Part shown: piece after piece, positions 44,055 through 52,759 of the stretch
How positions within the stretch are numbered: the first letter of the stretch is position 1
Layout: each line of letters opens with the position of its first letter
NCBI RefSeq assembly: GCF_002217395.1
Contig: NZ_MUHD01000032.1
Location: 32,496-96,495, forward strand
Length of the DNA stretch: 64,000 bases
Origin: Flavobacterium plurextorum
Lineage (GTDB): Bacteria > Bacteroidota > Bacteroidia > Flavobacteriales > Flavobacteriaceae
Direction of reading: 5' to 3'
Program-made: the position numbers and the translations under genes
Notes under the pieces: generated by a model
Databases searched by the model: none
Told to the model about the DNA's origin: nothing
The model's input: only the letters and a program-made list of their open reading frames with translations

Positions 44055-44094
44055 CAAAAAAACCTTAGTCTTCTTTTAGGCTGAGGTTTTTTTT
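44055..44094. terminator. Bidirectional terminator after serB and the mrr remnant
   Basis: AAACCTTAGTC pairs with GGCTGAGGTTT (two G-T wobbles) around TTCTTTTA, flanked by A and T runs. It separates serB (plus) from the mrr gene (minus). Confidence 0.75.
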
Positions 44095-44121
44095 ATGAAG
44101 TAAGAAAATCTAAAAAAGACA

Positions 44122-45044
44122 TTATAATTCATCAGTCATTGAATCCCAAAAATCGGAATCCATTTTTTTAATTTCAATAGTTTGTTCTATTTGCATGCCT
44201 AGTCCAAAATCATAAATGTAGCTGGCTAAATTTTTCCCATCAATTAATACAACTGTTGTATTTCCAAATAAATTTTCAACGTATTCAATAGCTCCTTTAG
44301 AAAAATATGACGTAGTTATAAAAACGCCTTTGTTAGATTGTGCAACAGCTAATGCTCCTACAAATTTTTGGATTTCTTCACGTCCAATCGCAATATCAAG
44401 ACGATATCTTTTAGCTTGAATATTTATTCGACCGAAGCCTAAAATATCTTCTTTTATAATGCCATCAATTCCTCCATCATTAGATCTTTTCGTGACTAAT
44501 CCTGAGTTTTTTATCTCACCGCCATATCCCATTTTTGTAATAATAAGACAACTAATTTTTCAAAAGCTGTTGGTGTTTTGCTTAAAATTGTTGTTAAAAT
44601 TTCATCATATATGGAATTTCTTATGTTACTAAATGATGTATATAACTTTTCTTGAGGAGTCGATCCATCATTTGTGTCAATTATTTTGATTTCGGGATTT
44701 TTGTTTATTTTTTTAGTCCTATCGCGTTTTGCCACTTCTACATCAACATATGCATTAATTTTTTCTGGGCTTTTTAGTATCTCAATTCCTTTGGAGTTGA
44801 TTTTATAGTGGCCTCTTGCTGGTTTGTCTAGAAGCCCCGCCATGTTTAAATAGCTTAGCGCCCATGATATTCTATCATAAAATATATGACCATTTCCTGA
44901 AGTATACATTTCATTTTTTTCTTCTTCGGTTAATGAAAATTCTTTAGATAATGGTTCAATGAAATCTTTTAATTTCATTGTTGATCCGTTTAATAATAGA
45001 TTTAATGCAGAGATTCTTATCTCGTCATGTCTTGGTATCGGCAT
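44122..45044 (-). pseudogene. mrr: Mrr-type restriction endonuclease interrupted by a single-base frameshift
   Basis: Two overlapping minus-strand frames make one Mrr protein. The upstream part (45044 to 44511) holds the winged-helix Mrr N-terminal domain and ends QKWDMAVR. The downstream part (44532 to 44122) starts MGYGGEIKNSG. It carries the catalytic Mrr_cat domain with NDGGIDGIIKED, IQAKR and the helix GREEIQKFVGAL. Joining QK directly to MGYGGE restores the family sequence and needs just one more A in a run of five (44532-44536). Mrr cuts foreign methylated DNA in E. coli. Here the catalytic and targeting halves are separated, so the product is probably inactive unless the shift is a sequencing error. 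Confidence 0.85.
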
Positions 45045-45087
45045 ATTTTATTAGATTTAATATCAGTTATTTTGAAAGCCTTAAACT

Positions 45088-46596
45088 CTACATCTCCTTC
45101 AACTGCTCCAAATAATCTCTCTGATTTGAAAGTCTAGGAATCTTATGCTGTCCGCCAAGTTTATCACGTTCTTTTAGCCAATCATAAAATAGATTCTCAC
45201 GAGCTACATTAATCACCAAAGGATTTAGTGTCATATTGTTGTAGCGTTTCGCTTCGTAATCAGAATTTAAAGTTTGCAGCGTTTCATCAAGTACTTTTTG
45301 GAAAAGACCAACATCGGCAGGTTTTTTCTTGAATTCGATCATCCATTCGTGTGCGCCTTTTTCTTTGTCTTGCATAAAAATAGGAGCAACCGTATAATCG
45401 ATAACTTCAGTATGCGTAATTTGACAGGCTTTTGCAATGGCTTGATCTGTGTTTTCGACCATTAATTCTTCGCCAAAAACATTAATATGATGTTTTGTTC
45501 TTCCAGTAACTCTTATTCTATAAGGATTTAACGAAGTAAAACGAACGGTGTCACCAATTAAATAACGCCATAAACCAGAATTGGTTGTAATAACAATAGC
45601 GTAGTTTTTATTCAATTCAACATCAGCTAAACGAACCACTTTTTGATTCGGAGTTCCAAAAGTCTCCATTGGAATAAACTCGTAGAAAATTCCGTAATCC
45701 AGCATCAATAATAAATCACTAGAATTGTTTAAATCCTGAATTGCAAAAAAGCCTTCAGAAGCATTGTAAATCTCGTAATATTTAAAATCTTTACTCGGCA
45801 AAATTTTCTTGTATTGTTCTCTGTAAGGAGAGAAACTCACGCCTCCGTGAAAATAAACCTCAAGATTCGGCCATAGTTCTAATAAACTTTGCTTACCTGT
45901 ATTCTCTAAAACTTTGTTCATTAAAACCAGCATCCACGAAGGAACTCCTGCAAAACTGGTTACATTTTCGTTTTTAGTTTCATTTATAATCGCAGCAATT
46001 TTAGTTTCCCATTCGCTCATTAGCGAAGTTTTACTGCTTGGTGTACTGCTGAATTCTGCCCAAATAGGCATGTTTTCGATTAAAATTGCCGATAAATCTC
46101 CAAAAAAAGTATTGTTGTTTTCATAAATCTGAGAACTTCCGCCTAAGCGAAGACTCTTACCAAGAAACAATTCAGAATCCTCATTATTATTTAAATACAA
46201 ACAAAGTAAATCTTTACTTCCTTTATAATGACAGTCTTCTAAAGCTTCATTACTAACGGGAATAAATTTACTTTTTGCGTTCGTAGTACCGCTCGATTTG
46301 GCGAACCATTTAATTGGCGATTCCCAAAAAACACCCTGTTCGCCTTGACGCGTACGTTCAATCAAAGGCTGTAGTTCTTCGTAACTTGAAATAGGAACTC
46401 TTTCTGCAAAAGTTTGATAAGAATTTATAGAAGCAAAGTCATACTGTCTTCCTACGACTGTATTTTCTGATGCTGTCAATAAACTGTGCAAGAGTTCTTC
46501 TTGAACTTCATTTGGATATTTTAGAAAAAGTTCTATTTGATGTATCCTTTGTTTCAGGACCCAAGAAGCGAAAGAATTTATAATGGATAAGGGCAT
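45088..46596 (-). CDS. GH3 auxin-responsive promoter family acyl-adenylate ligase
   Basis: A 502-residue member of the GH3 branch of the ANL superfamily, first known as plant enzymes that conjugate amino acids to hormones. Residues 100-115 carry the AMP-binding SSGTTNAKSKFIP loop. YEIYNASEGFFAIQ and YRLIGD-like YLIGDTVRFTS motifs follow. The C-terminal domain has the ITGRTKHHIN-like RVTGRTKHHINVFGEE. The bacterial function is unknown, although the family is common in Bacteroidota. There is no signal peptide. Single gene. Confidence 0.88.
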   Translation of the reverse strand: MPLSIINSFASWVLKQRIHQIELFLKYPNEVQEELLHSLLTASENTVVGRQYDFASINSYQTFAERVPISSYEELQPLIERTRQGEQGVFWESPIKWFAKSSGTTNAKSKFIPVSNEALEDCHYKGSKDLLCLYLNNNEDSELFLGKSLRLGGSSQIYENNNTFFGDLSAILIENMPIWAEFSSTPSSKTSLMSEWETKIAAIINETKNENVTSFAGVPSWMLVLMNKVLENTGKQSLLELWPNLEVYFHGGVSFSPYREQYKKILPSKDFKYYEIYNASEGFFAIQDLNNSSDLLLMLDYGIFYEFIPMETFGTPNQKVVRLADVELNKNYAIVITTNSGLWRYLIGDTVRFTSLNPYRIRVTGRTKHHINVFGEELMVENTDQAIAKACQITHTEVIDYTVAPIFMQDKEKGAHEWMIEFKKKPADVGLFQKVLDETLQTLNSDYEAKRYNNMTLNPLVINVARENLFYDWLKERDKLGGQHKIPRLSNQRDYLEQLKEM

Positions 46597-46611
46597 GGAG
46601 AGAATTTAGAA

Positions 46612-46632
46612 TTTAGATTGCTGATTTTGGAT
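46612..46632. repeat. Inverted repeat arm, partner at 46814-46836
   Basis: TTTAGATTGCTGATTTT of this arm pairs with AAAATCAGCAATCTAAA upstream of the DUF2797 ATG. A related sequence stands before the DUF1508 gene at 63652-63671. Confidence 0.55.
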
Positions 46633-46703
46633 TTTAAATTTTAGATTGAACAATTAGAGTAAAAATCAAGAAACTTAAAATTTGAATATCGATGTACAAA
46701 TAT

Positions 46704-46711
46704 TAACTTTG
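46704..46711 (+). promoter_or_regulatory. -7 element TAACTTTG upstream of the DUF2797 gene
   Basis: Exact TAnnTTTG match in the divergent gap, 131 bases before the ATG; the distance makes it uncertain. Confidence 0.35.
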
Positions 46712-46813
46712 CCGTTGTATCAAAAATAGTGTTTTTTTGTAAAAAAAAAGCATTCTATTTTCATTAAAGATGAATTTTATAGATTAAAATTCGGAATGTC
46801 TATAAGTAATCTA

Positions 46814-46836
46814 AAAATCTAAAATCAGCAATCTAA
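46814..46836. repeat. Inverted repeat arm directly before the DUF2797 gene
   Basis: AAATCTAAAATCAGCAATCTAAA, 7 bases before the ATG at 46843. It is complementary to 46612-46632 and similar to 63652-63671. Confidence 0.55.
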
Positions 46837-46842
46837 AATATA

Positions 46843-47637
46843 ATGACATATCAAGGTGTACTTACAAAAATGCAGACTGAACTAGGGAACCCAATTCAAT
46901 ATTATTTGGTTTTCGAGGACAGTTTTATCAATGTTAATCAGTTATTGAATAAAGAAATTGAGATTAATTTTGCAGGTTACGAATGCTTGAATTGCCATAA
47001 AAAGAAAAAAATCTACAGACAAGGTTTTTGCTACGAGTGTTTTTACTCAAGTCCAGCTGTGGGTGACTGGATCATGAGACCAGAATTGAGTACGGCACAT
47101 TTAGGAGTTGCTGATCGAGATTTAGAATACGAACAAAAAGTGCAATTACAACCGCATATTGTTTATCTGGCATTGTCAAGCGAAATAAAAGTAGGAGTAA
47201 CGCGTAAAACGCAAGTTCCTACACGATGGATCGATCAAGGAGCAACGCAGGCAATTACAATTGTTGAAGTTCCAAATCGTTATTTGGCTGGAATTACTGA
47301 GGTTGCATTAAAAGACCATTATGCAGATAAAACAAATTGGAGAAAGATGCTGCAGAGTAACGCAGAATCTTGTGATTTGATTCTTGAAAAAGCAAAAGTA
47401 GAAAATCTAATTCCTGCTGAGGTTAGAGATTATTTTTACACTGAGAAAAACGATGTCTACGAGTTAAACTATCCTGTTTTGAATTACCCATCAAAAGTAG
47501 CGAGTTTGAATCTGGATAAAACACCTTCATTTCAAGGAAAACTAGTTGGAATAAAAGGTCAGTATTTAATTTTTGAAAACGGAACTGTCTTTAATATTCG
47601 CGGTTCTGAAGGCTATGTAGTAAATATAAACGTCTAG
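46843..47637 (+). CDS. DUF2797 family protein with a zinc-binding motif
   Basis: A 264-residue cytoplasmic protein. A four-cysteine cluster (Cys48, Cys51, Cys63, Cys66 in ECLNCHKKKKIYRQGFCYECF) is followed by PHIVYLALSSEIKVGVTRKTQVPTRWIDQGA, the DUF2797 hallmark, and the helix AGITEVALKDHYADKTNWRKML. The region resembles a GIY-YIG-like nuclease fold in the order of its strands, but I would not call it a nuclease from this alone. It diverges from the GH3 gene. Confidence 0.85.
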   Translation: MTYQGVLTKMQTELGNPIQYYLVFEDSFINVNQLLNKEIEINFAGYECLNCHKKKKIYRQGFCYECFYSSPAVGDWIMRPELSTAHLGVADRDLEYEQKVQLQPHIVYLALSSEIKVGVTRKTQVPTRWIDQGATQAITIVEVPNRYLAGITEVALKDHYADKTNWRKMLQSNAESCDLILEKAKVENLIPAEVRDYFYTEKNDVYELNYPVLNYPSKVASLNLDKTPSFQGKLVGIKGQYLIFENGTVFNIRGSEGYVVNINV

Positions 47638-47751
47638 AAAATTTACCTATCTGTCGATTTTTGTTGCGTAACTATCTAGTATTTTGCTGTTTATGAAATT
47701 AATATTGTATTTTTATGTCTCTTTCCAAAGACATAAAGATGCAAATATTGA

Positions 47752-47759
47752 TACATTTG
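47752..47759 (+). promoter_or_regulatory. -7 element TACATTTG upstream of the glycosyltransferase gene
   Basis: Exact TAnnTTTG match, 137 bases before the ATG; a long leader would follow. Confidence 0.35.
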
Positions 47760-47896
47760 GTTACAATTTTGTAATAAATGCTTATTGAAAGAATTTATTT
47801 TTAGAAAAATAAAGAACCTAGATTTGGAAACAAGTCATAACAGGTTTTATTCTAAAATTAAGAGCGATTTAATAATTCATAAATTATTCGATACAG

Positions 47897-48976
47897 ATGA
47901 GTGTTCTAACAAAAGTAAATCAATACAGGCGCAGTATAATGCGCGGTCTGACTAAGAATATTGGAAAACCGAAGGAAGATCCCGGTTTTGTTTTAGTAGA
48001 CAAAATGGAGATAAAAAGGGTTTTAGTCTGCAGACCAAATGCCAGATTAGGAAACCTTCTACTGATTACTCCTCTCGTTCAGGAAGTCAGCGCAATGTTT
48101 CCAAATTGTAAAGTAGATTTGTTTGTTAAGGGAACTTTAGCTCCAGTAATTTTTGAGAATTATGACTGTATCGATAAAGTTATTGATTTACCAAAAAAGC
48201 CATTCAAAAGTTTATTAAAATATCTAAATGTTTGGATTTCGATAAAAAGACGAAAATATGATATTGCGATCAACGTCGATCAAAATTCTTCTTCAGGACG
48301 TTTAGCAGTCCAGTTCTCAAATGCTAAGTACAAATTCTTTGGAGATTTATTAGAAGAATCTCAACTTGTAAAAAGTGACTACAATCATATTGCAAAATAT
48401 CCAGTTTATAATTTCCGACATTATTTAACGAAACTAGGATTTGCAAAAAGCAACAAAATAATAGCTCCTATAGATCTTAAATTATCTTCTTCTGAAATTG
48501 CTGAAGGAAAAGAAATTCTAAATGATTTGGTTTCAAATGCCAAAAGAACAATTTGCATCTTTACTTATGCAACTGGTGCAAAATGTTTATCAGTAGAGTG
48601 GTGGGAATCTTTTTATTCACAGCTTACCGCAGAATATAAAGACTATAATATTGTTGAAATTCTGCCAGTAGAAAACGTTTCACAGATTGATTTTAAAGCG
48701 CCGACATTTTATAGTAAAGATATTCGCGAAATAGGTTCGGTTATTGCAAATGCGGATTTGTTTATTGGTGCTGACAGCGGAATTATGCATTTAGCAAGTG
48801 CAGTTCAAACACCAACAATTGGTTTATTCTCTGTTTCAAACATTCAAAAATATGAGCCTTATGATAATTGCAGTGTGGGGATAGACGTTAATTTGTATTC
48901 TAAAAAGGATTATATTAAAACCATTAATTCAATTCTAAACAATGGTAAATTAAATATCTTTTCGAAAGCTATTTAA
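47897..48976 (+). CDS. Glycosyltransferase family 9 (heptosyltransferase-like)
   Basis: A 359-residue GT-B enzyme for lipopolysaccharide or surface glycan assembly. The N-terminal KRVLVCRPNARLGNLLLITPLVQEVSAMFPN matches the GT9 start. The C-terminal donor-binding region has DLFIGADSGIMHLASAVQTPTIGLFS, the key GADSG-HLA motif. The ATG at 47897 is used. It is isolated from other LPS genes and ends at a bidirectional terminator. Confidence 0.9.
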   Translation: MSVLTKVNQYRRSIMRGLTKNIGKPKEDPGFVLVDKMEIKRVLVCRPNARLGNLLLITPLVQEVSAMFPNCKVDLFVKGTLAPVIFENYDCIDKVIDLPKKPFKSLLKYLNVWISIKRRKYDIAINVDQNSSSGRLAVQFSNAKYKFFGDLLEESQLVKSDYNHIAKYPVYNFRHYLTKLGFAKSNKIIAPIDLKLSSSEIAEGKEILNDLVSNAKRTICIFTYATGAKCLSVEWWESFYSQLTAEYKDYNIVEILPVENVSQIDFKAPTFYSKDIREIGSVIANADLFIGADSGIMHLASAVQTPTIGLFSVSNIQKYEPYDNCSVGIDVNLYSKKDYIKTINSILNNGKLNIFSKAI

Positions 48977-48992
48977 ATGTAAAAGAAAAAAG

Positions 48993-49023
48993 AAAGGCAT
49001 CCGTTTAACAGGATGCCTTTTTT
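48993..49023. terminator. Bidirectional terminator between glycosyltransferase and AsmA genes
   Basis: AAAGGCATCC and GGATGCCTTT with an 8-base loop, followed by T residues on both strands. Confidence 0.9.
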
Positions 49024-49026
49024 TAT

Positions 49027-51627
49027 TTAATTCTTCTTCTTAAATAATCCATTCAATAAATCACTTGCTTTTTTAGTGACCTCTTGAGTTTTTTGTTCTT
49101 TTTCAGTTTTTGCAGCCTGCGTTGTATCTTTCGCTTTGGTGTTTTTGTTGATTAAATCAGTTAAAGCAGCAGTACCTTTTTGCGTCAGCTTCTCTTTTTG
49201 CTGATTTGCTACTTGTGTGGCTAAACTAGAAACTGCAGTTTTCATATCGGTAGTAATTTTTGGATTAGAAAAATTACCAGTGATCATTGCATTTATTGGT
49301 ATGTTTTGCAGTTTTGCAGCATCTGCAGGAGACATTTTAGCGATAAAGGCATTTGCTTCATTTCCTAAATATTTAGCAGGAACATCAAGTTTTAAATTGT
49401 AGTTCATAGTTTGATCAAAACCGTGAGTTCCGCCAACCGTAATTTTTATGTCTTGATATTTAATGTCAAATGGTTTTACATTTACTTTTCCATTATCAAA
49501 AGTCAAAGCCGCTTTAATATCATTTAAATTGACTTTATTCATGTCAATAAATTTAATGTTTGAACCTAAAGCATTCAACAAAGTAGAGTTTTTAGAGTTT
49601 ATTGTAGTCGAAAGCAGCTGCCCTAATAAATCTCCTGAAATTGATTTTAGATCTGGAGTAAGTTCATTTGCATCAAGATTACCGTTTAGTTTTACCGTCG
49701 AATTTAGTTTTCCATTTATGATTCCTGCAATTGGAGCAATTTTTTTCATCATGTCCAATTGCGTAAAAGTCTGCGCAATATCAACTTGGTTAAAACCTAA
49801 ATTCATATCAAATGTTGGAACTTTAGTTTTAGTCGAAACAGCTCCAGTTAAACCAATTGTTCCGCCAAAAATTGATGTTTTAAAGTTTTCCAGTAAAGCT
49901 TTTTCATCTTTGATGATTAATTTTCCAGAAACATCTTTAAGCTTCAAATTGTCGTATAAAACAGTTGTTGCTTTTGCATTTAATGTACAGTTTAAAAAAG
50001 CTGGAATTTTCATTGCTTCAGCTGGTTTTGCTGCGGTTTTCGTTTCTGTTTTTGCAGGTTCGCCGGCAGTCATAAAATCATCAACAGCCAATTGATTTGA
50101 ACTCATATTAAAGTTTCCTCTTAATTCCTGTTTTTTGAACATAAAACCGTAGAAATTTTCTAGAACACCATTTATAGCAAGATCACTTTTTCCAGTAGTT
50201 GCATTAAATTGTTTCAAATTAATCGTACTTGGATTGAATTCAACCAATGCTGTGCTGATGTTCATCGATTTATTGTTTTCATCAGTATATTTAAATCCTG
50301 ATAAACTCATTGTTCCAGCATTTTTAATGTTTTGATACTGACTCTTCTCAACAGAAGCCATATCAAATTGTGTAGTAACATCGGCTTTTAAAATACCAGC
50401 CAAAGGTTTATCCATTTTAATAGGATATGCTTTTGATAGATTAGCCAAGTTGATTGTTCCTTTTAAAGCCGCATTAACAAAAGGATTTACAGTAATGTTT
50501 CTGATATTTGCTTTAGCATTAAAAACATCCTGATCGATTCTAAACGAAAGTTTGTCTAGATTAACATAAGTATCATTTAAAATCCCAGTTTCATTTATAA
50601 TTTTAGTGTCGATTACAATATTTTGAACTGATTTTGGCAAGTTCGGATATTGAAATGAAGCATTATTTGATGCAATCGCAATATTGAATTTTGGTACAGT
50701 AGTATCTGTCAACTGCCCTTTTGCAAAACCGGCAACCGTAAAGTCTCCAGTTGTTTTTACGCCATCAAGACCTGATGAATATGCTGATGGGATTAAGCCT
50801 AAGAAATTGGTGAATGATGAGGTTGGCGTTTTAAATTTTAAATCATAAATCTGTCCCGCTTCAACCATTTGTATAAAACCGTCAAACTCTAATGGCAATT
50901 GATTAATTAAAGCTTTGTTCTCCTTAAAAGTGTATTTGCTTTGGTCTAAATCAATTCCTAAAACTGCATCTAAAGTCAATTTTACATTTTTCATGTAATT
51001 GATTTTGTCCATATCTAAAGATACTTTTGCAGTTGATTTTGTTGTTAAATCCAATTTTGAATTGGTAAAATCACCAGTTCCTTCATGGTTCAAACTATCA
51101 ACAACCATTTTTATTTTTGATCCTTGATCAATGTATCTGAACGTGAAATTTTCGATTTTATAATTTTGAATTTTTAACGAAAGTGGTTTGCTTGAATTAT
51201 CATTAGCAGTTTCTTTCTTGTCTTTCAAAGCAATATCGAAGTTTCCTACGCCGTCTTTATTAAAGATGATATTTACTAAACCATTTTCAGAAGTAATTCC
51301 CTGAATACTCAACGGTTCATCTTTTCCTTTAAAAAGTTCTTTAATACTCATTTTTAAATTCAACTCGCCTAACGAAACAAGTGTATCACCTTCAAAAGGA
51401 GCTTTGTTAATGATTACTAGTTTTTCGATTGCTACCGCTGCATTTGGAAAGTTTTTAAACAAACTCAAATCAGCATCAGCAAAACTTACTTTAGCATCTA
51501 CACTTTCATTTATGGCATCAGCAATTTTTGCTTTGATTTGATCTTTAAAGAAATAAGGAATGGCGAATAATGCGGCAACAAAAACCACAATTACAATGGC
51601 GCTTATTTTTAAAATTTTCTTTAACAT
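49027..51627 (-). CDS. AsmA family inner-membrane-anchored protein
   Basis: A large protein with an N-terminal membrane anchor (residues about 5-24: LKISAIVIVVFVAALFAIPYF), followed by an AsmA N-terminal domain (KAKIADAINESVDAKVSFADADLSLFKNFPNAAVAI). The remainder is a long beta-helical repeat, as in the bridge-like lipid transporters of this group. The C-terminus has an AsmA_2-like region and a Lys/Thr/Gln-rich tail. AsmA proteins are implicated in lipid traffic to the outer membrane. The ATG at 51627 is chosen because a -7 box at 51668-51675 lies right at the earlier ATG. Confidence 0.9.
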   Translation of the reverse strand: MLKKILKISAIVIVVFVAALFAIPYFFKDQIKAKIADAINESVDAKVSFADADLSLFKNFPNAAVAIEKLVIINKAPFEGDTLVSLGELNLKMSIKELFKGKDEPLSIQGITSENGLVNIIFNKDGVGNFDIALKDKKETANDNSSKPLSLKIQNYKIENFTFRYIDQGSKIKMVVDSLNHEGTGDFTNSKLDLTTKSTAKVSLDMDKINYMKNVKLTLDAVLGIDLDQSKYTFKENKALINQLPLEFDGFIQMVEAGQIYDLKFKTPTSSFTNFLGLIPSAYSSGLDGVKTTGDFTVAGFAKGQLTDTTVPKFNIAIASNNASFQYPNLPKSVQNIVIDTKIINETGILNDTYVNLDKLSFRIDQDVFNAKANIRNITVNPFVNAALKGTINLANLSKAYPIKMDKPLAGILKADVTTQFDMASVEKSQYQNIKNAGTMSLSGFKYTDENNKSMNISTALVEFNPSTINLKQFNATTGKSDLAINGVLENFYGFMFKKQELRGNFNMSSNQLAVDDFMTAGEPAKTETKTAAKPAEAMKIPAFLNCTLNAKATTVLYDNLKLKDVSGKLIIKDEKALLENFKTSIFGGTIGLTGAVSTKTKVPTFDMNLGFNQVDIAQTFTQLDMMKKIAPIAGIINGKLNSTVKLNGNLDANELTPDLKSISGDLLGQLLSTTINSKNSTLLNALGSNIKFIDMNKVNLNDIKAALTFDNGKVNVKPFDIKYQDIKITVGGTHGFDQTMNYNLKLDVPAKYLGNEANAFIAKMSPADAAKLQNIPINAMITGNFSNPKITTDMKTAVSSLATQVANQQKEKLTQKGTAALTDLINKNTKAKDTTQAAKTEKEQKTQEVTKKASDLLNGLFKKKN

Positions 51628-51667
51628 ATTTATAGATTTGAGATTTAATTTGAAATTAGGACTCATG

Positions 51668-51675
51668 CAAAAATA
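51668..51675 (-). promoter_or_regulatory. -7 element TATTTTTG of the AsmA gene
   Basis: Exact TAnnTTTG match on the minus strand, 40 bases before the ATG at 51627. Confidence 0.5.
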
Positions 51676-51747
51676 GTTTTTTTGAATGAGACAGACGATA
51701 AAGTTTTCTTAAAAACTGTAAGAAATAGCTGTAAAACGGAAATAAAA

Positions 51748-51779
51748 AAAATCCGTCTGATAATTTTCAAACGGATTTA
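51748..51779 (-). terminator. Terminator after the exported hydrolase gene
   Basis: AAATCCGT pairs with ACGGATTT around a 14-base loop, followed on the minus strand by T residues, 18 bases after the stop of the gene at 51797. Confidence 0.75.
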
Positions 51780-51796
51780 AATTTATGATATTGTAT

Positions 51797-52759
51797 TTAT
51801 TTTTTAATAAAGGAGACTATTTTTTCAATCAATACTTCCGAAATTGGCAGGGTTTCATTATTATAACTGTCCATATTTGCCTGCTTATCGCCGTCAATAA
51901 TTTTCATAATATGATTCATTTTATCAATGATGGCCAATTGCGAGTTTTTATTGGCTTGAGCCAAACTTTCGGCATCTTTAACGCTTACTTGCAAATCGTT
52001 GTTTCCTTGTAAAACTAAAACAGGAACGGTTAATTTTTTAATCTCAGTTTGAGGATCATATTTAAACCATGAAATTAAGTAAGGCTGAATACTTGGTCTA
52101 AAAAGCGAATTTAGAAGCGGATCAACTTTATTTACTTTATTGCCGCTTTTTAAACTGTCAATAATAGGAAAGGTCATATCCTCCAATTGCTTGTTTGATT
52201 TAGAGGCTATTTGCGACTTTATAAGTTTATCTGCAGATTCTCCTGCACCTGCAATAGAAACAAACTTATTAGCCTTTGCGCCTGCAATCATTCCAATTAA
52301 TGAACCTTCGCTGTGACCAATAACAGTAAGTTGTGTAAAACGTTTGTCAAGTTTCAAAAAGTTAATCCAGCTTTTTACATCTTCAGTATAGTTTTCAAAA
52401 ACTAAGCTCGATTCTGTTATCGCAGAAGCTTTACTTTCTCCAATTCCTCTTTTATCAAATCGTAATGATGCAATTCCGTTTTTTGCTAAAGCTTCTGCCA
52501 GCATTTTTAATGAATTATTTTTCATCATTGGATTGTTTCCATTTCTGTCAGTCGGACCTGAACCTGCAATTATCAAAGCAACCTGACATTTTTTGACTTC
52601 ATCAGGAACAGTTAGAGTTCCGTACAGCTGATCAATATTGATTTTTAAAGCTACATTAGTTTCTTTAAAAGTATGCTGCTTTGCATTTTGTGCATTTGCA
52701 ATTGTCAGGAATAAAACGGAAAAAAAGAGAAATATATTTTTCATTTTTTTAGATAGCAT
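51797..52759 (-). CDS. Exported alpha/beta hydrolase
   Basis: A 320-residue serine hydrolase with a signal peptide (ending TIANAQ). LIIAGSGPTDRNGNNP is the oxyanion region, the GHSEGSLIG elbow supplies the Ser, and GNNDLQV and KMNHIMK supply Asp and His. The FDKRGIGES stretch is typical of this group. The substrate is unknown. Its ATG overlaps the sppA stop in a TAATG arrangement, so translation is coupled; an ATG at 52744 is an alternative. Confidence 0.88.
   Translation of the reverse strand: MLSKKMKNIFLFFSVLFLTIANAQNAKQHTFKETNVALKINIDQLYGTLTVPDEVKKCQVALIIAGSGPTDRNGNNPMMKNNSLKMLAEALAKNGIASLRFDKRGIGESKASAITESSLVFENYTEDVKSWINFLKLDKRFTQLTVIGHSEGSLIGMIAGAKANKFVSIAGAGESADKLIKSQIASKSNKQLEDMTFPIIDSLKSGNKVNKVDPLLNSLFRPSIQPYLISWFKYDPQTEIKKLTVPVLVLQGNNDLQVSVKDAESLAQANKNSQLAIIDKMNHIMKIIDGDKQANMDSYNNETLPISEVLIEKIVSFIKK

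Noticed and set aside
44511..44532. Programmed ribosomal frameshift in mrr
   Set aside because: An A run of five with no stimulatory structure noticed is weaker than known sites; a simple deletion or sequencing error is more likely.
49463..50095. A 210-codon plus-strand frame
   Set aside because: It lies entirely antisense to the AsmA gene, lacks any domain pattern, and its composition mirrors the coding strand opposite.
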